From NCBI GenBank assembly GCA_009746045.1, contig RPFO01000418.1, positions 332,501-396,500 of the forward strand: 64,000 bases of DNA, given 5' to 3'. The notes beneath the pieces were generated by a model. The model ran no database searches, was not told the DNA's origin, and saw nothing but the letters and a program-made list of their open reading frames with translations. The number at the start of each line of letters is the position of its first letter. The stretch's first letter is position 1. This DNA is from Mesostigma viride. Its lineage: Eukaryota; Streptophyta; Mesostigmatophyceae; Mesostigmatales; Mesostigmataceae. Both the position numbers and the translations under genes were made by a program. Shown piece after piece: positions 34,867 to 45,700 of the stretch.

Positions 34867-36199
34867 CAGTGTATAATCATACGCAATACGCTATCGTACG
34901 CGGCCCAGGTGTATAATGTATAATACGCTTCATACGGTGTATTATACGCTAATCGTACGCTAACCCCTTAAAAGTCTGTTTTTGCATGGTTTTGATGATC
35001 ATTCATCAATCTGACCAACCCAACATGTTCTCCAGCATCACAAGTTTGGCTTTATATGCCACATTATCACATGGCCTTGCCAATGTCGTCACTACCTAGA
35101 ACAACAAGCGCTGTCCCTAATGAATAGTTACTCAATAAAAGCACAACAAAACGTCAAGTTTATACTCAACTAGGGGTACTGAATAAGACATTTTGCCAGA
35201 AATAAGACACATTGCCTACTCATCGTAGGCCGGCCATTACTCATGGTTCTGCATTAAGCAAGCATACAAAAGGCTCTATGGCTGGCATGCAGGCTAACAA
35301 AGTGCACCGGATGGCCCAGCAGTGTGCGCCCAGAGCCGGCCATGCCGGAGGAGCTGGCATGAGCGGACTGCCACTCGGAGGCGTCGGTTTCTACAAGGTC
35401 AGTAAGCAATTGCCTTTGGCTGCCGCCCGCGCATCAGCCTGCTTCCCGGCGTCACTACCCGCCTTTCTCTTCCTGGCCTTGTCATCCTTCTCCGCCTGCT
35501 AGCTCCCTCAACAGCTTGAGACGCAATGCCTTGGGCGGCTTCGAGCAGCATGGGCACACTTTCGCATCCTTGGCATACGTGCCGCCCGGCCATGATATGG
35601 CACCTTCCTCGGGTAGAAGAACCCTTGAAATGTGCCTTGCATTCTGAGCACGTCATTTGGTAGTTATTTGTCTGCTGCCCATCCTTGAAGACACGCTCTT
35701 TGCTAACATATGTCCAAACATCCTCAGAATCAGCCTCTAACTCGTCGATCGGCCCCATCATCATCATGGTCCATCTCCTCACTCTCCGTAGCCATGGCGC
35801 CTGTTGATATGCTACGATAGGTGACCACCGCGATCTTGCTGGCAGACCGGGATCTTGGCACATTTTGTCTTCTTGAACGGTGCCTTCCTGTCCTGCCAAT
35901 ATACGCAGCCATATGCATTGATCTTGGCCAAGTGGCACCTTGCTGCTCTGACACTTGTTTCTACTACTCGGCGCGCCGCAGCCTAGTCTAGAAACTTCCG
36001 CTTCACCCGAGCTGTAAACTGATGCCGGAGCCAAAAATACGCAAAAAATACGCTAAAAAATACGCGATACGCAAGAAATACCCTAAAAATACGCGGCGCG
36101 TACGAAAGTACCCCGTTTTCGTACGCGCTGCTCCGACGCGTATCGCGTATAATACGCGCGATACGGCGTATAATACGGCGTATGATTATACACAGTCTG
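34867..36199 (-). mobile_element. hAT-type DNA transposon, decayed, with 8-bp target duplication
   Basis: The left end is CAGTGTATAATCATACGC and the right end, read inward, is CAGACTGTGTATAATCATAC. It is flanked by the identical 8-bp sequence CTGACTAA at 34859-34866 and 36200-36207. CA-G ends and 8-bp target duplications are the hallmark of hAT elements. The subterminal regions (34870-34960 and 36020-36195) are packed with ATACGC/GCGTAT units, as is usual for hAT transposase binding sites. The interior holds a broken transposase frame on the minus strand. Confidence 0.8.
35399..35770 (-). pseudogene. hAT transposase N-terminal fragment with BED-type zinc finger
   Basis: On the minus strand, 35731-35555 encodes SEDVWTYVSKERVFKDGQQT, then CSECKAHFKGSSTRGRCHIM and RHVCQGC. 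The order Trp, Lys-rich stretch, Cys-x2-Cys, Phe-(x)-Gly-Ser-Ser-Thr-Arg, His, His/Cys is the BED zinc finger of hAT transposases. Its acidic leader is split by frameshifts, and the catalytic domain is missing between the inverted ends. Confidence 0.65.
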
Positions 36200-36305
36200 C
36201 TGACTAATCTACACAACTGTTATACATTCCCTAGACTGAGGTTGCTGGGGTGGCAGGGGGCGCCTGCCAGGGCTTGTGGTCGACGTGGATGACCGCCCCC
36301 CTTCA

Positions 36306-36480
36306 CTATACCGGTTTCCCCTCTGCGCTCTGCGGGAGCTGGAGGTAGGTCGGCCATAGCTCCCGTCGCCGCTGCATTTGCTGTGCCAGGGTCAAGTCGT
36401 CGTCGAGCGTGGAAGTCCCCGAGAGCTTAATTCTTGCGGCATTTAAGAAACAACAGCTTATCCGCAATGTACTTAAAGGT
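36306..36480 (-). pseudogene. Possible LINE ORF1-like fragment
   Basis: The minus frame reads RIKLSGTSTLDDDLTLAQQM, then QRRRELWPTYLQLPQSAEGK. The pattern Leu-Thr-x2-Gln-Gln-x2-Arg-Arg-x-Leu-Trp-Pro resembles the C-terminal domain of LINE ORF1-type or associated proteins. It lies directly beside the hAT element. The resemblance is short. Confidence 0.3.
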
Positions 36481-36612
36481 GAGGAGCACGGGGGCCGGGC
36501 CAGCCTTACCCCGCGCGCGGGCAAGGTGGACAGCCGACATCCGCAGTTCACCAGTGAGTTGCATGGGGGCAAGAATGTCGCGCTTATAAACGCTATGGCA
36601 AGCTCGACATAG

Positions 36613-36759
36613 GTCCTATAGTCAGCGAAAGTTGGTGCGAGAGGTCCCCAGTTCGATTTCGGTCGGATTCATTTGCAGATCGCGTTTTTCCGCGTTTTCC
36701 GCGGCCCGGCACTGAACGCAAATGTTTTTCACCTTTGCGGAGTGCCTGCTGATCAGAAT
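36613..36759 (+). repeat. tRNA-like SINE, copy 1
   Basis: It begins GTCCTATAGTCAGCGAAAG (A-box-like, similar to the D-arm start of tRNA-Asp) and has a GTTCGATTTC B-box-like element about 45 bases later, so it may carry an internal RNA polymerase III promoter. The tail (TCATTTGCAGATCGCGTTTT to TTTGCGGAGTGCCTG) is shared with copy 2 at 37682-37833. Confidence 0.5.
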
Positions 36760-37049
36760 ATACGCTTGGCTGATTTCGATAGTACCGGCTACGCCCCCTT
36801 CTAAAGAAGGATTCAGCCGTGTTCAGCCCGTCTCACGTTGCGAGACTGAACAAGTCTCGCGTGCAGACACGTGTGTAGTACTCCTACACACAGATCTCGA
36901 GTGATTTATCTAGTACCAAATCCGACAGGCTTGCATCACTCCCCAGACAGGAGAACTTTTGCGGATGACTGTAGGTGTAAGTTGGCGATGCCATGGTAAC
37001 CGGAGACGTAGAAATCGGGAGAATATCCGGACCATGGTAGCTCGCGGCG

Positions 37050-37198
37050 TTTTGATGAGTAGTGTAGTTAGGATTTTCTAGATAGAGTTAGGATAGTTCG
37101 ATCACGCGGCTTCCTCCACCCCATCCATCATGAAATATGTGCTACATGACCTCCCCACCACGGAGGCATGTTATAATTTAATTTAATTTAATTTTAAT
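37050..37198 (+). mobile_element. LINE family A 3' end
   Basis: This short 3' terminal piece matches the family A copies at 26146 and 42080-42224: GTGTAGTTAGGATTTTCTAG, a GCTACATGACCTCC hairpin arm with GGAGGCATG, then a TTTAATTTAATTT tail. No coding sequence remains. Confidence 0.7.
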
Positions 37199-37299
37199 GG
37201 TAGCTCGCACCGGCCACGAGGTAGCCATGGCTGTCGGAGCTCATAACTTTCACGTTTGAGCACCGACTTTAGCCGTGAATATCACAGTATTTAGCCGCG

Positions 37300-37669
37300 C
37301 CCAGCCTACAATGGGACCTCCCATGGATGATGCATTAAGAATTTAGCCATGCGATGCCTATGCAGGGAGTTACTCTCTGCTGAGATGCCATGTGTACACC
37401 AGCTATAGCCTAGCCACATACCCTCCACCCCATATGTCATGCAGGCCTTCTAGGCCCTCTCCTCTTCTAGCCCCCCCTGGGTGCCTGTGCTTGAACCATC
37501 ATGGCGGTGCAGGTGCACCTTGTGCACCCAGAGCAGGTGACAGTTGTACATCCTCCACCTGCAGGTTGTAGCCCTGATTGTATTACAAACCCATAGATGC
37601 CCCTTTCTCAGGGCTATGTGTTACATATGCTCCCAACGGAGCTATGATTTTAATTAATTAATTAATTAA
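37300..37669 (+). mobile_element. LINE 3'-end fragment with TTAA tail
   Basis: It carries the same 3' sequence as 34432-34800 in the opposite orientation, ending in the GCTCCCAACGGAGC hairpin and a TTAATTAATTAATTAA tail at 37651-37668. No coding capacity is seen. Confidence 0.65.
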
Positions 37670-37681
37670 CCGGAGACGTCC

Positions 37682-37833
37682 GTCCTATAGTCAGCGAAAG
37701 TTGGTGCGAGAGGTCCCCATGCAGTTCGATTTCGGTCGGATTCATTTGCAGATCGCGTTTTTCCGCGCGCGTTTTCCGCGGCCCGGCACTGAACGCAAAT
37801 GGTTTTCACCTTTGCGGAGTGCCTGATCAGAAT
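37682..37833 (+). repeat. tRNA-like SINE, copy 2
   Basis: Nearly identical to 36613-36759, with four extra bases (ATGC) before the B box and a CGCG insertion in the tail. It starts about 10 bases after the TTAA tail of the LINE fragment at 37300-37669. Confidence 0.5.
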
Positions 37834-37834
37834 C

Positions 37835-39615
37835 GGATTTCTCTTTGTTTCTTTGAATGTGCTCACTGAAGCAGTATGAGCGGCCTCGCTGCTATGGCGG
37901 CGGGGCTAAAGAAAATTAGGCAAAGACCCCGTCCTTGCCTGCTATGAAGTCGCGGGCTTTGCGACTTCACGGCAGGTAGGGGCGGTTTGAACGGAACGGA
38001 AATTTCGCGTTACCAATGTGCCAAGTGGTTCTGGTTGGCACCTTGCTGGGCAGCGTCTCGGTGGTCATAGAAAGTGGGCTGGGCGCCCCGCCCCGGCTGC
38101 TGGTAATTCCAGCAGCGGAGCCAATCATGTCGACTAAGAAGTCCACAGCTAATGCGGAAACTGTGCGAAGGTCAATAGATGAATTTGGATTCCATGAGAC
38201 TGCGCTGGTAGTCAGTCAGCGGCCCACCGCCTAGGGCGCTGCATGGCGCTGCCTTCGGCTTGGTGCGCGGCCCTTTTTTGTTATGGGCCAGCGAGGGATA
38301 TAAGGGTGACGCGCGGCCGGCTAATTTCTTGCGTTCCGGAAGAAAATATATTTGCAAAATTCCCACAAAAGGAACCGAGTATCGGAAAGGCGTCTCGGCT
38401 GGCAGTGGCAGTGCCTGGCCTTGTCGTCTCTCCCTGCTCAGCACCCGGCAGGTAGCGGTTCAAACCCTGGTGGCGTCGGAATGCGAATTTTCTGGGTTTT
38501 TATCTGGAATAATATTTTGCTGAGGCGGCTCCGCGGATTCGCTAACCTTTTATCGTCGGGCCCCTTAGGGGGTTATTATAGCCTTGTGCGGGCTGAGTCG
38601 CCATGAAGGAGATGTTGCGACACGCCCCACTTTGTGGTCTTTTTATGGAAGCGGCTACCCTCGAGGCTGCCTGGAAGAGGGGGGGGATTCTTCTTCTTTT
38701 CTTTGTTCACTGTTATTGGGGCAACAGTGATCCTATCAAGTTTTGTTTCCTGAACGGCGACAGTGCGGGGGAGGAGGGCAATGGCGCCAGGGACTGGGGT
38801 GGATCGGGGGGCTCTTGCTCCTGCATGCGAGGGAGACGAGATGACTACTTAAACCTGCCTTTGGCAGGGGCTCTACTCATTGTTTTCAATCAAATGCTGG
38901 TTTTCTTGGGAGCTAAAGTGTCATAATCGGATTTCTCTGAAAATAGTTTATTAAACAGAATGCGGGAAAGAAAGGGCCGCCACAACCTTGTGGCTGTACA
39001 TGCAGAGAGGCTTGTTAGACGAATGGGGACGACTTGTTGTTTACCGGGGAATCCTACTGGCAACTAGCTTTGCCTTTTGTAAGTCAGGCGCCGTTTGTTT
39101 GAACGGTCGGCCATGTGTGGAATGCTGACGGAAGTTGCGTCAAAAAGCTGTAATAAAATCTTATGTAACCAGCACTCACCAATTGGTTGGTGTGCTGCTT
39201 GGTTGGGTAGTGTGTTCAGGGTTGCATTCGAAGAGTACACATGGCCTGACAGCTCAGACGTGTGACAGATGAGCTGGCTGGCTGAATTATTAAATTGTCA
39301 GCGTTAGGATATTTCTGGTTTTGCCGTTTTCCATTTTGACGGTAGGCTTGATAAGCATGGTCGGCGGGTTGTGACCCGTAATTGTTTCTTCCCACCCATC
39401 CCACCCTTGGGGGGGGCTCTTGCTCCTGCATGCGAGGGAGACGAGATGACTACTTAAACCTGCCTTTGGCAGGGGCTCTACTCATTGTTTTCAATCAAAT
39501 GCTGGTTTTCTTGGGAGCTCAAGTGTCATAATAGGTATATCAAAATGTGAAAGAGGTATGTGACCACGACGTACTGAGACACCAGGGTATAATTGGGTGT
39601 AGCATGCATGGAAAG
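37835..39615. other. Unassigned sequence between the SINE and the LINE
   Basis: Apart from the ~120-bp direct repeat pair, no gene is supported. A plus frame at 38016-38234 and others are short and lack recognisable domains. The block at 38340-38600 looks like old element sequence. Confidence 0.4.
38806..39532. repeat. Pair of ~120-bp direct repeats about 605 bp apart
   Basis: 38806-38927 and 39411-39532 are almost identical: GGGGGCTCTTGCTCCTGCAT through TTGGGAGCTAAAGTGTCATA. Each contains a small hairpin CCTGCCTTTGGCAGGG. They may be terminal repeats or two copies of one short element; no coding sequence lies between them. Confidence 0.75.
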
Positions 39616-39655
39616 ATGTTGCTGGCCGACCTTAAGTGGTCCCAGCCCAGTTTGA

Positions 39656-40930
39656 ACACCGCATCCACTCCCCCCCCGCCGCCCGCCCCGCTTCACCAGC
39701 CTGCACCGGCTCCCCGCCGTCATCCAGGCCCGGCAAGCCCTGCGCGACAATAGCGACCCCGCCCGCTACGCCCGCCTCAAAGCCGATTACCACTCGGCCA
39801 TCCGGCAGGCGACCAAGGAGCAGGAGGACCTTCATGTCCGCGAGTACTTCGCCCACCTCAAGGACCAGCACGGCAAGTACGCCTGGACCCGCCTGGGTCA
39901 CGCCCAACGGCCCGCCGGCGGCGCGCAGCCGGCGCCGCGGACGCTCTCTGGCTCACCGCAGCAGCAGCTCGACCAGTGGTATTCCTCCCAGTCCCGGCTG
40001 CTCGGCGCCCCCCCGCCGCCTCCGCCGCTTGGCCCTCTGGCGGCCGCACGCCTGGCAGTAGCACCGGCGGACGTCCCTGCGCCGCCCACGCCGCCCGCCG
40101 CTGAGCAGGACTACACGTACCCAGCCCTGACGGAACCCCTGGCCCACCCCAACGAGCTCCCGCCGTTCACCGAGCTCGAGCTGAGCACCGCCGCCAAGCA
40201 ACTCCGCTTCTATGCTGCCGTTGGACCTGACCAGCTCCCAGCCCCGGTGATTAAGCTGACGGCGCTCACGGGGTTCCTGCTTGACGTCTGCAACCGGATC
40301 CTGCTTGCCGACGCGCCGCCGATTCCTGAGTGGCAGCACAGCTACCGTATTATGCTGTACAAAAACAAAGGTTCCCCTGACGACCCCGCCAACTACAGAG
40401 GAGTCTGCATCCAGAGCGCCGCACTTAAGTTGTTCATGCGCATGATCCTCAACCGCCTTCGTTCTGCTCTCGACTGTCACCTTGGGGAAAGTCAAATGGG
40501 CTTCCGTCCTGGGCGCAACACCGTCATGGCCATTTTCGTCGCGCGTCGCCTCTTCGAGGAAATCGCTCTCCTGCAACCTGGTGAGTTTCCCGCCATCCTG
40601 ATCTTCGTCGACTTCATCAAGGCTTTTGATTCTGTCCTCTGGGACGCTCTATGGGCTGTACTTGCTCGCGCTCGCGTCCCCACTCCCCTGATTACCGTCA
40701 TCCGCACGCTGTATGAGGGGTCGACCACTTCGGTGCGCACTCAACACGGCATTACCCCGCCCTGCCCACTGCAGACCGGCGTCTGGCAGGGTTGCGTCCT
40801 GTCGCCGTACCTGTTTATTATTGTAGTGGATTCTGTTATGCGCCAGGCACGTGCTCGCTTTGCTAGCATTGCAGGCCGTGCCCCTGGCCTAGCGATCACG
40901 AACGAGCTCGGGGGAAGGGGGGCCGACTAA
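39656..40930 (+). pseudogene. Non-LTR retrotransposon reverse transcriptase, upstream part
   Basis: The frame is open from the TGA at 39653 to a TAA at 40930 with no start codon of its own, as expected for a 5'-truncated LINE. Its first residues belong to the LINE linker before the polymerase (YARLKADYHSAIRQATKEQ, DQWYSSQSRL). The reverse transcriptase domain follows, with fingers motifs (YRIMLYKNKGSPDDPANYRG, LNRLRSALDCHLGESQMGF), motif A as FVDFIKAFDSV, and motif B as GVWQGCVLSPYLF. A one-base indel in the G-rich run near 40908-40922 throws the frame into a stop just before the catalytic motif C, so the copy is dead. Confidence 0.9.
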
Positions 40931-41954
40931 CAAGCAGAATTTACTAGCTGACCTCATTTATGCCGACGACATCACGCTCATCGAGAAGCCGGAGTCTGCC
41001 CAACTTTGGCTGGACTGCCTGGCGCTCGAGGCTCGGGCGGTTGGTCTAGAAATCAGCCCCAAAACGGAGGCCCTGGCCCTCGGCATGGCAGGGCCCCCAC
41101 CCACACTCCGCCTCTTAGACGATGCCGAGGTCAACTACCCTCCTTCAGGCCGCTTCAAGCTGCTCGGCAGTTGGCTTCCCGACTGCGAGGACGACATGAC
41201 GACACGGATCGGCATGGCGTGGGCGCACCTCCATGACCACCGCCGCTGGTGGAGCAACCCCGCCCTACCCCGGATCGTCAAGCGTGACCTCTTCAAGGTC
41301 GTCATTCTGACGATCCTGACCTACGGCGCCGAGACGTGGACACTGATGCAGGAGCTGGAGCAACGACTCGACGGCGCCGTCACCAAGATGCTGCGCAAGG
41401 CCCTTAACATCCCCTTTGGTTTGCACATTAGTAATGAGGATTTGTACGCTGATTTGCCCTATGTTTCCCACATTATTAGGCACAGGCGCCTGGGCCTAGC
41501 CGGGCACCTGGCCCGCACAGATCAGGTAGATACATCAGATAGACTAGCTGGCACCAAGCCCGCCCAGCCTGGGCGATATGTCCTCACCTGGCGTGCCCCC
41601 GGCCGCGCGCGGCAGGGCCGCCACCCGTGGACTTTTCGTGATAGACTCGGCATGGACATGTGCTACACTAGACGTGACGGGCTCACCCCCGGGCAGCCTC
41701 CTGGTTTGTCTGTAATATGGAGGCAGATGGTGCGCAAGGATAGATGGCAAGTAGTGATGAAGGAGACCACCCCCAAGCCTGTGGGGGCTCCGCGTGTGAC
41801 CAAGTATGGCATTCATAGCGATTCGGGCCGCGGTGCCCACACCCCTGTAACTAGGACCTAGATAGCTTATACCATCCATTCCATCCCATGTTCCGCTCCC
41901 ACTGAGGACTTATGCTCACGTGACGCAGTCACGTGTCTATTAATTAATTAATTA
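39673..41954 (+). mobile_element. 5'-truncated LINE copy with TTAA tail and 10-bp target duplication
   Basis: The copy is bounded by a direct repeat ATCCACTCCC at 39663-39672 and 41955-41964. It ends in a short palindrome (CACGTGACGCAGTCACGTG near 41918-41936) and a TTAATTAATTAA tail instead of poly-A. Its 5' end falls inside the coding region, as for target-primed reverse transcription that stopped early. It sits inside the C-terminal coding part of another LINE copy (see 39616-42224). Confidence 0.85.
40923..41861 (+). pseudogene. Non-LTR retrotransposon reverse transcriptase, downstream part after frameshift
   Basis: This frame continues the previous one after the indel. It opens with the catalytic motif C (LLADLIYADDITLI). 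The thumb and the LINE C-terminal region follow: YGAETWTLMQELEQRLDGA, RRLGLAGHLARTD and, near the end, GLSVIWRQMVRKDRWQVVMK, the Trp-rich tail common to many LINE C-termini. It stops at 41861. The segment is otherwise intact, which suggests recent insertion. Confidence 0.88.
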
Positions 41955-42224
41955 ATCCACTCCCTCTCCCTTCTTTGGTCTGCCATGCAGAACAAGAAGA
42001 GGTGGCAGAAGATTGTCCAGGCTCACACGCCAGCCCCTGTGGGCAAGCCACCCCCCCCCAAGAGGAAGGGGCGTTTTGCTGAGAAGTGTAGTTAGAATTT
42101 TCTAGACTAGATAGCTTAGAATTAGGTTTAGATCGAGTATGCGGCTTCTCCCACCTCCACCCACCCAAGGAATACGTGCTACATGATCTCAACGGAGGCA
42201 TATTATTAATTTTTTTTTTTTTAA

Positions 42225-42780
42225 TGCATGAAAAGATGGCACTTACCTAACAAAATACACTCATGATTGATTATAAAGAGAAAAATGTTCAATCATTATT
42301 TAGGAATATCAGCACACTTGTCTAAACAAGAAGAGCATCGCTACTCAAACACTAGCAAAATTTAAACACAAAAATCAACTGCTCAGCTTTGCATACAGCG
42401 AGCAAGATAAGACACACCACCATGGGTTAGCACTCACTTATTTGCACAGAAGACCACACCGTGGTCAAGTTGAGCATAGCATAACCCCCAAACCCTTCTA
42501 CCTTTCTACCACTGGCCCACATCACTCGGGCAGAGCTTCCGCCATGCAGAAGGCGGACAGCACCCTTATGTCACCAGGCGTGCCTTCCAGAAAGCAGCAA
42601 GCAATCCCATAAAAAAAAGGATCGTTGCGTTGTTGCCAGCAGAGATCGTGGAAATAACAACCGCTGGCACCTTGAGTGAGCACAGGAACCTCATTCCTGT
42701 CCTGTTACCCATGCAGGTTGGCCCCCTCCATGCAATGCAAAGAGGCAAAAAGGGCGGGGGCCCTGAAAAGCAAGAGCTCT
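42225..42780. other. 3' flank of the giant coiled-coil gene
   Basis: A/T-richer sequence between the LINE A tail and the stop codon of the coiled-coil gene. It presumably holds the 3' untranslated region; no poly-A signal could be fixed and no other gene is seen. Confidence 0.5.
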
Positions 42781-45700
42781 CTATACATTTGTGATATCAA
42801 ACAGTCCCCGTTTGGACCCCCCCCGCCGCTGCCGTTGGCGAGCCTGCCGCTTGGTGTTCTTGGGGTTATCCGCCGCCTTGGGGCTATCCAGCGTGGCCGG
42901 TGCTCGGAACCCAGCGGAGCTGTCCGCCATGGAAGGCTCGGCAGCGACATCCTCAGCCCTGGCGGGGGCTGGGGACATTGCCGCGAGGATCCCACTGGGG
43001 CCACCGCACATGGACTCCTTGTCTAGTGCCTGGTCCTCCCCTAGTAGTTGCTGGTCCAGCTGGTCCTCGATATCGCCCAGGAAATCCGAGGAAGGGTTAT
43101 CGGCGCACGCACTCCCTGCCGACACAGACGAGAGCTCCCCGTTCTCCGCGTCAAAGTGGTTGAACCCGGCCGGGAACTGCGCGCTGCCATCCCCGTAGAC
43201 GGTACTATTTCTGGCATCTCTGGGCCCAGGATTGGCACCCCCGTGACTGCTGCCCCCTTCGTCAAATGAGAGGGACACGTTGGCTAGGCTTCCCACGGCA
43301 GGTGAGCCCGCACCGGGGGGTGTAGAATCTGACAGTTCTAGGGGGCTGACCACCAGGGTGGCCGGGGCCATGAGCGGCACTGGTACTGCCCCATCTCCCA
43401 TGAGCGGTGCTTGTACTTGTGCCGATTCCGCCCCCAACTCGTCCTTGATGGGCGAGGGGTCCTCCATGCTGTCAGCACCCGACGACTTGCTGGCAGGGGA
43501 GTCCATCGGTGACGCCTGGAACACACTCGCCGACGGGGAGCCCTGGAGGTCCTCCAGGACTGGTGGGAGGAGGACATGTGGCAGCGCGTGGGGCTCCACC
43601 AGCACATGCCCTACCATGGGGACACCGCCCTCCAGGCCACCACCGCCAGTATAGCCAGTCAGGCTGCCCAGGGCCGCGTCGGCAGGAGCGCCGCTGGAGA
43701 AGGAGGCATCCGAGGCATCCGAGGGCGTCGCGTGCGCCCCCCGGGGGGAGGAATTGGATGGGACCCCCCTTAGGCAGGGCATGGACATGGTGGTCAAGTC
43801 CGACCGCGGCGTGTGCGGGGGTGTAATCTCATCACTGTTTCCCGCAGCCCCGTCCCCTCGGGAGCGGGCGAATGTCAGAATTAGGCTCAGCGGGTCGGCG
43901 TTCAAGGCATTTGCCTGGGGCCCGACCGCCACGCTCCCATTGGCTGGCGACCGTGCCTGCGTGGGCGTAGGCGGCAGCCGCTGCGCCTCGTACTGGTCCA
44001 GTATCCGCCGGATGTGGCTTACGTCGGATGAGACGATCTGCGCCAGCTGGCGCCGCTGCTCGTGGATGTGGGCACCCAGGCGCTCCAGCTCCCCGTTCTC
44101 AAACGCGAGGCCCGTCTGGAACCGCCGGTTGCCCTCGCCCAGCCGCTCCATCTGGCCCATGACCAGCGAGTGCATGCTTGCCAGCGATGCACTCCCGCTC
44201 CCGATCTCGCCCGAAATAGCCCCACCACTGGTGTGGCCTGTCATGCCACCCGCCGAACCGATGCCCGCCTGGCTCGTACTGGTGATGCCGCTTCCGCTGG
44301 AGGCGGTTGCGCCGCACGCGCTGGCCCTCAGCAGGCCCCGCCGCGCACCCTGCAGCGCGACCTGGGGGACTTGGAGGACAGGGACCTGGTGCATGCTCTT
44401 GCCACAGCCGGCACTGTCCACAGGGTCGAAACCAGCTGAAGCTGCCCCACCCTCTACTGCTGTCACTGACTGAGAGGGTGGGCCCGTGGGGGGAATCGCA
44501 GGCATTGCGCCATGCTTGCCCGCATATGACCTCCTCCTGCCACCTGGCGGCGCGCCCACATCAGGGCTGCGCTCGTCGGCCCCTGGGCTCCACGCGCCCG
44601 TCCTGTGGGCCAACTCAGCCCCCGCGAGGATCGGCGCGTCGCCCGATGGCCCCTCATTGGCCCCCCGTGACCGCGAACTCTGCGCGCTCACAGGTGTCGC
44701 CGTGCCTGAGCTCAGCGCAATCGTTGCCCCCCGGGGGGTGCTGAGGCCTTCATTACTTGGGGCCGCCATCACTTGCCCACCACCCCCAACCGCCCGCTTC
44801 ATCTCATGCAGCTCCCGCATCAAACTGCTCATCTCGCTGATGCAGTGGTTCACGTCCAGCTCGACGCCAGCGCGGGGCGTGCCTGAGCTCGATGATCCAC
44901 CGCTGCTGGCGCCCCGGCCCGCGGGCCGACTCGACCCACCCCCCGTGCCCCCCCGCGTGAGCACCCCGCCCCCGCCTCTCTTCCGGCTCACCTCCAGTCG
45001 CGTCAGCTGGACCGAGAGCGAGGCCAGCCCCTTGAAGACGGCGTTCTGCGCACGCGCCAGCCACTGGTGCTGCTGCTGCAGCATGCTGGCCGCCGCCACC
45101 CCTTGCTCCCGATGGAATGGCACAAGCCCCTCGCCCACGCTCCCTGCGACAGCCATCCCCGCGTTGTCGTCGGTGGGCATCGACACGGCGATGCTCCCTG
45201 GGGGGCACCTGGGCGTAGCATCTGCATCTGCGTCAGCGTCAGCGTTCCCCCCTGGAGCTGCTGCAGTCCCCTCATCGCCGGCCTCATGACCGCTGGAGGA
45301 TGAGCCAGCTGTGATGACCCCCTCCGAAGCCACCTCTTTTCCATCACCCCGCTGGGCTGCCCAATGGTGGGCCGCGGTCTGTTGCGACCCGATTTGTGAC
45401 CCACGGGCTGCTGCTGGAAGGTGGCTCCCCACCCCCGCCCCCGTGCTGGCATCTTGCTTGGGCAGGGCGGCAACCGCAATGCGCAGCTCCTGGACTTCGC
45501 GGTAGCGATCCCCCAGCTCCGCTGTGCAGCGCGCCAGCTCCTCCTCACGGCCCCTCAGCTCCTCCCGTAGCGCGCCCCGTTCCGCCCGCTCCTTGTCCAT
45601 CTCGGCCACCACACGCGCCAGCTCATCACTCAGCTTGTCCATCTCGCCCTGCCGCTGCCGGCGCGCCGCCGCCTCCTCCTTCCTCGCCTTGACCCTCGCA

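Larger units (their letters stand above)
39616..42224 (+). mobile_element. LINE family A 3' fragment, split by the LINE at 39673-41954
   Basis: The two halves (39616-39672 and 41955-42224) join into the sequence seen uninterrupted on the minus strand at 26146-26500. They share the coding stretch VPAQFEHRIHS-LSLLW-AMQNKKRWQKIVQAH, a lysine-rich end (KRKGRFAE) and the same 3' untranslated region with an ACATGA-CTC-GGAGGCAT palindrome and an A/T-rich tail. Confidence 0.8.

Noticed and set aside
38095-38125. An 18S rRNA fragment suggested by CTGGTAATTCCAGCAGCGG
   Set aside because: The match is a short self-complementary stretch and neighbouring rRNA sequence is absent.
38400-38480. A tRNA gene suggested by GGTTCAAACCC at 38457-38467
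   Set aside because: The flanking bases do not form a T stem and no acceptor or anticodon arm can be drawn.
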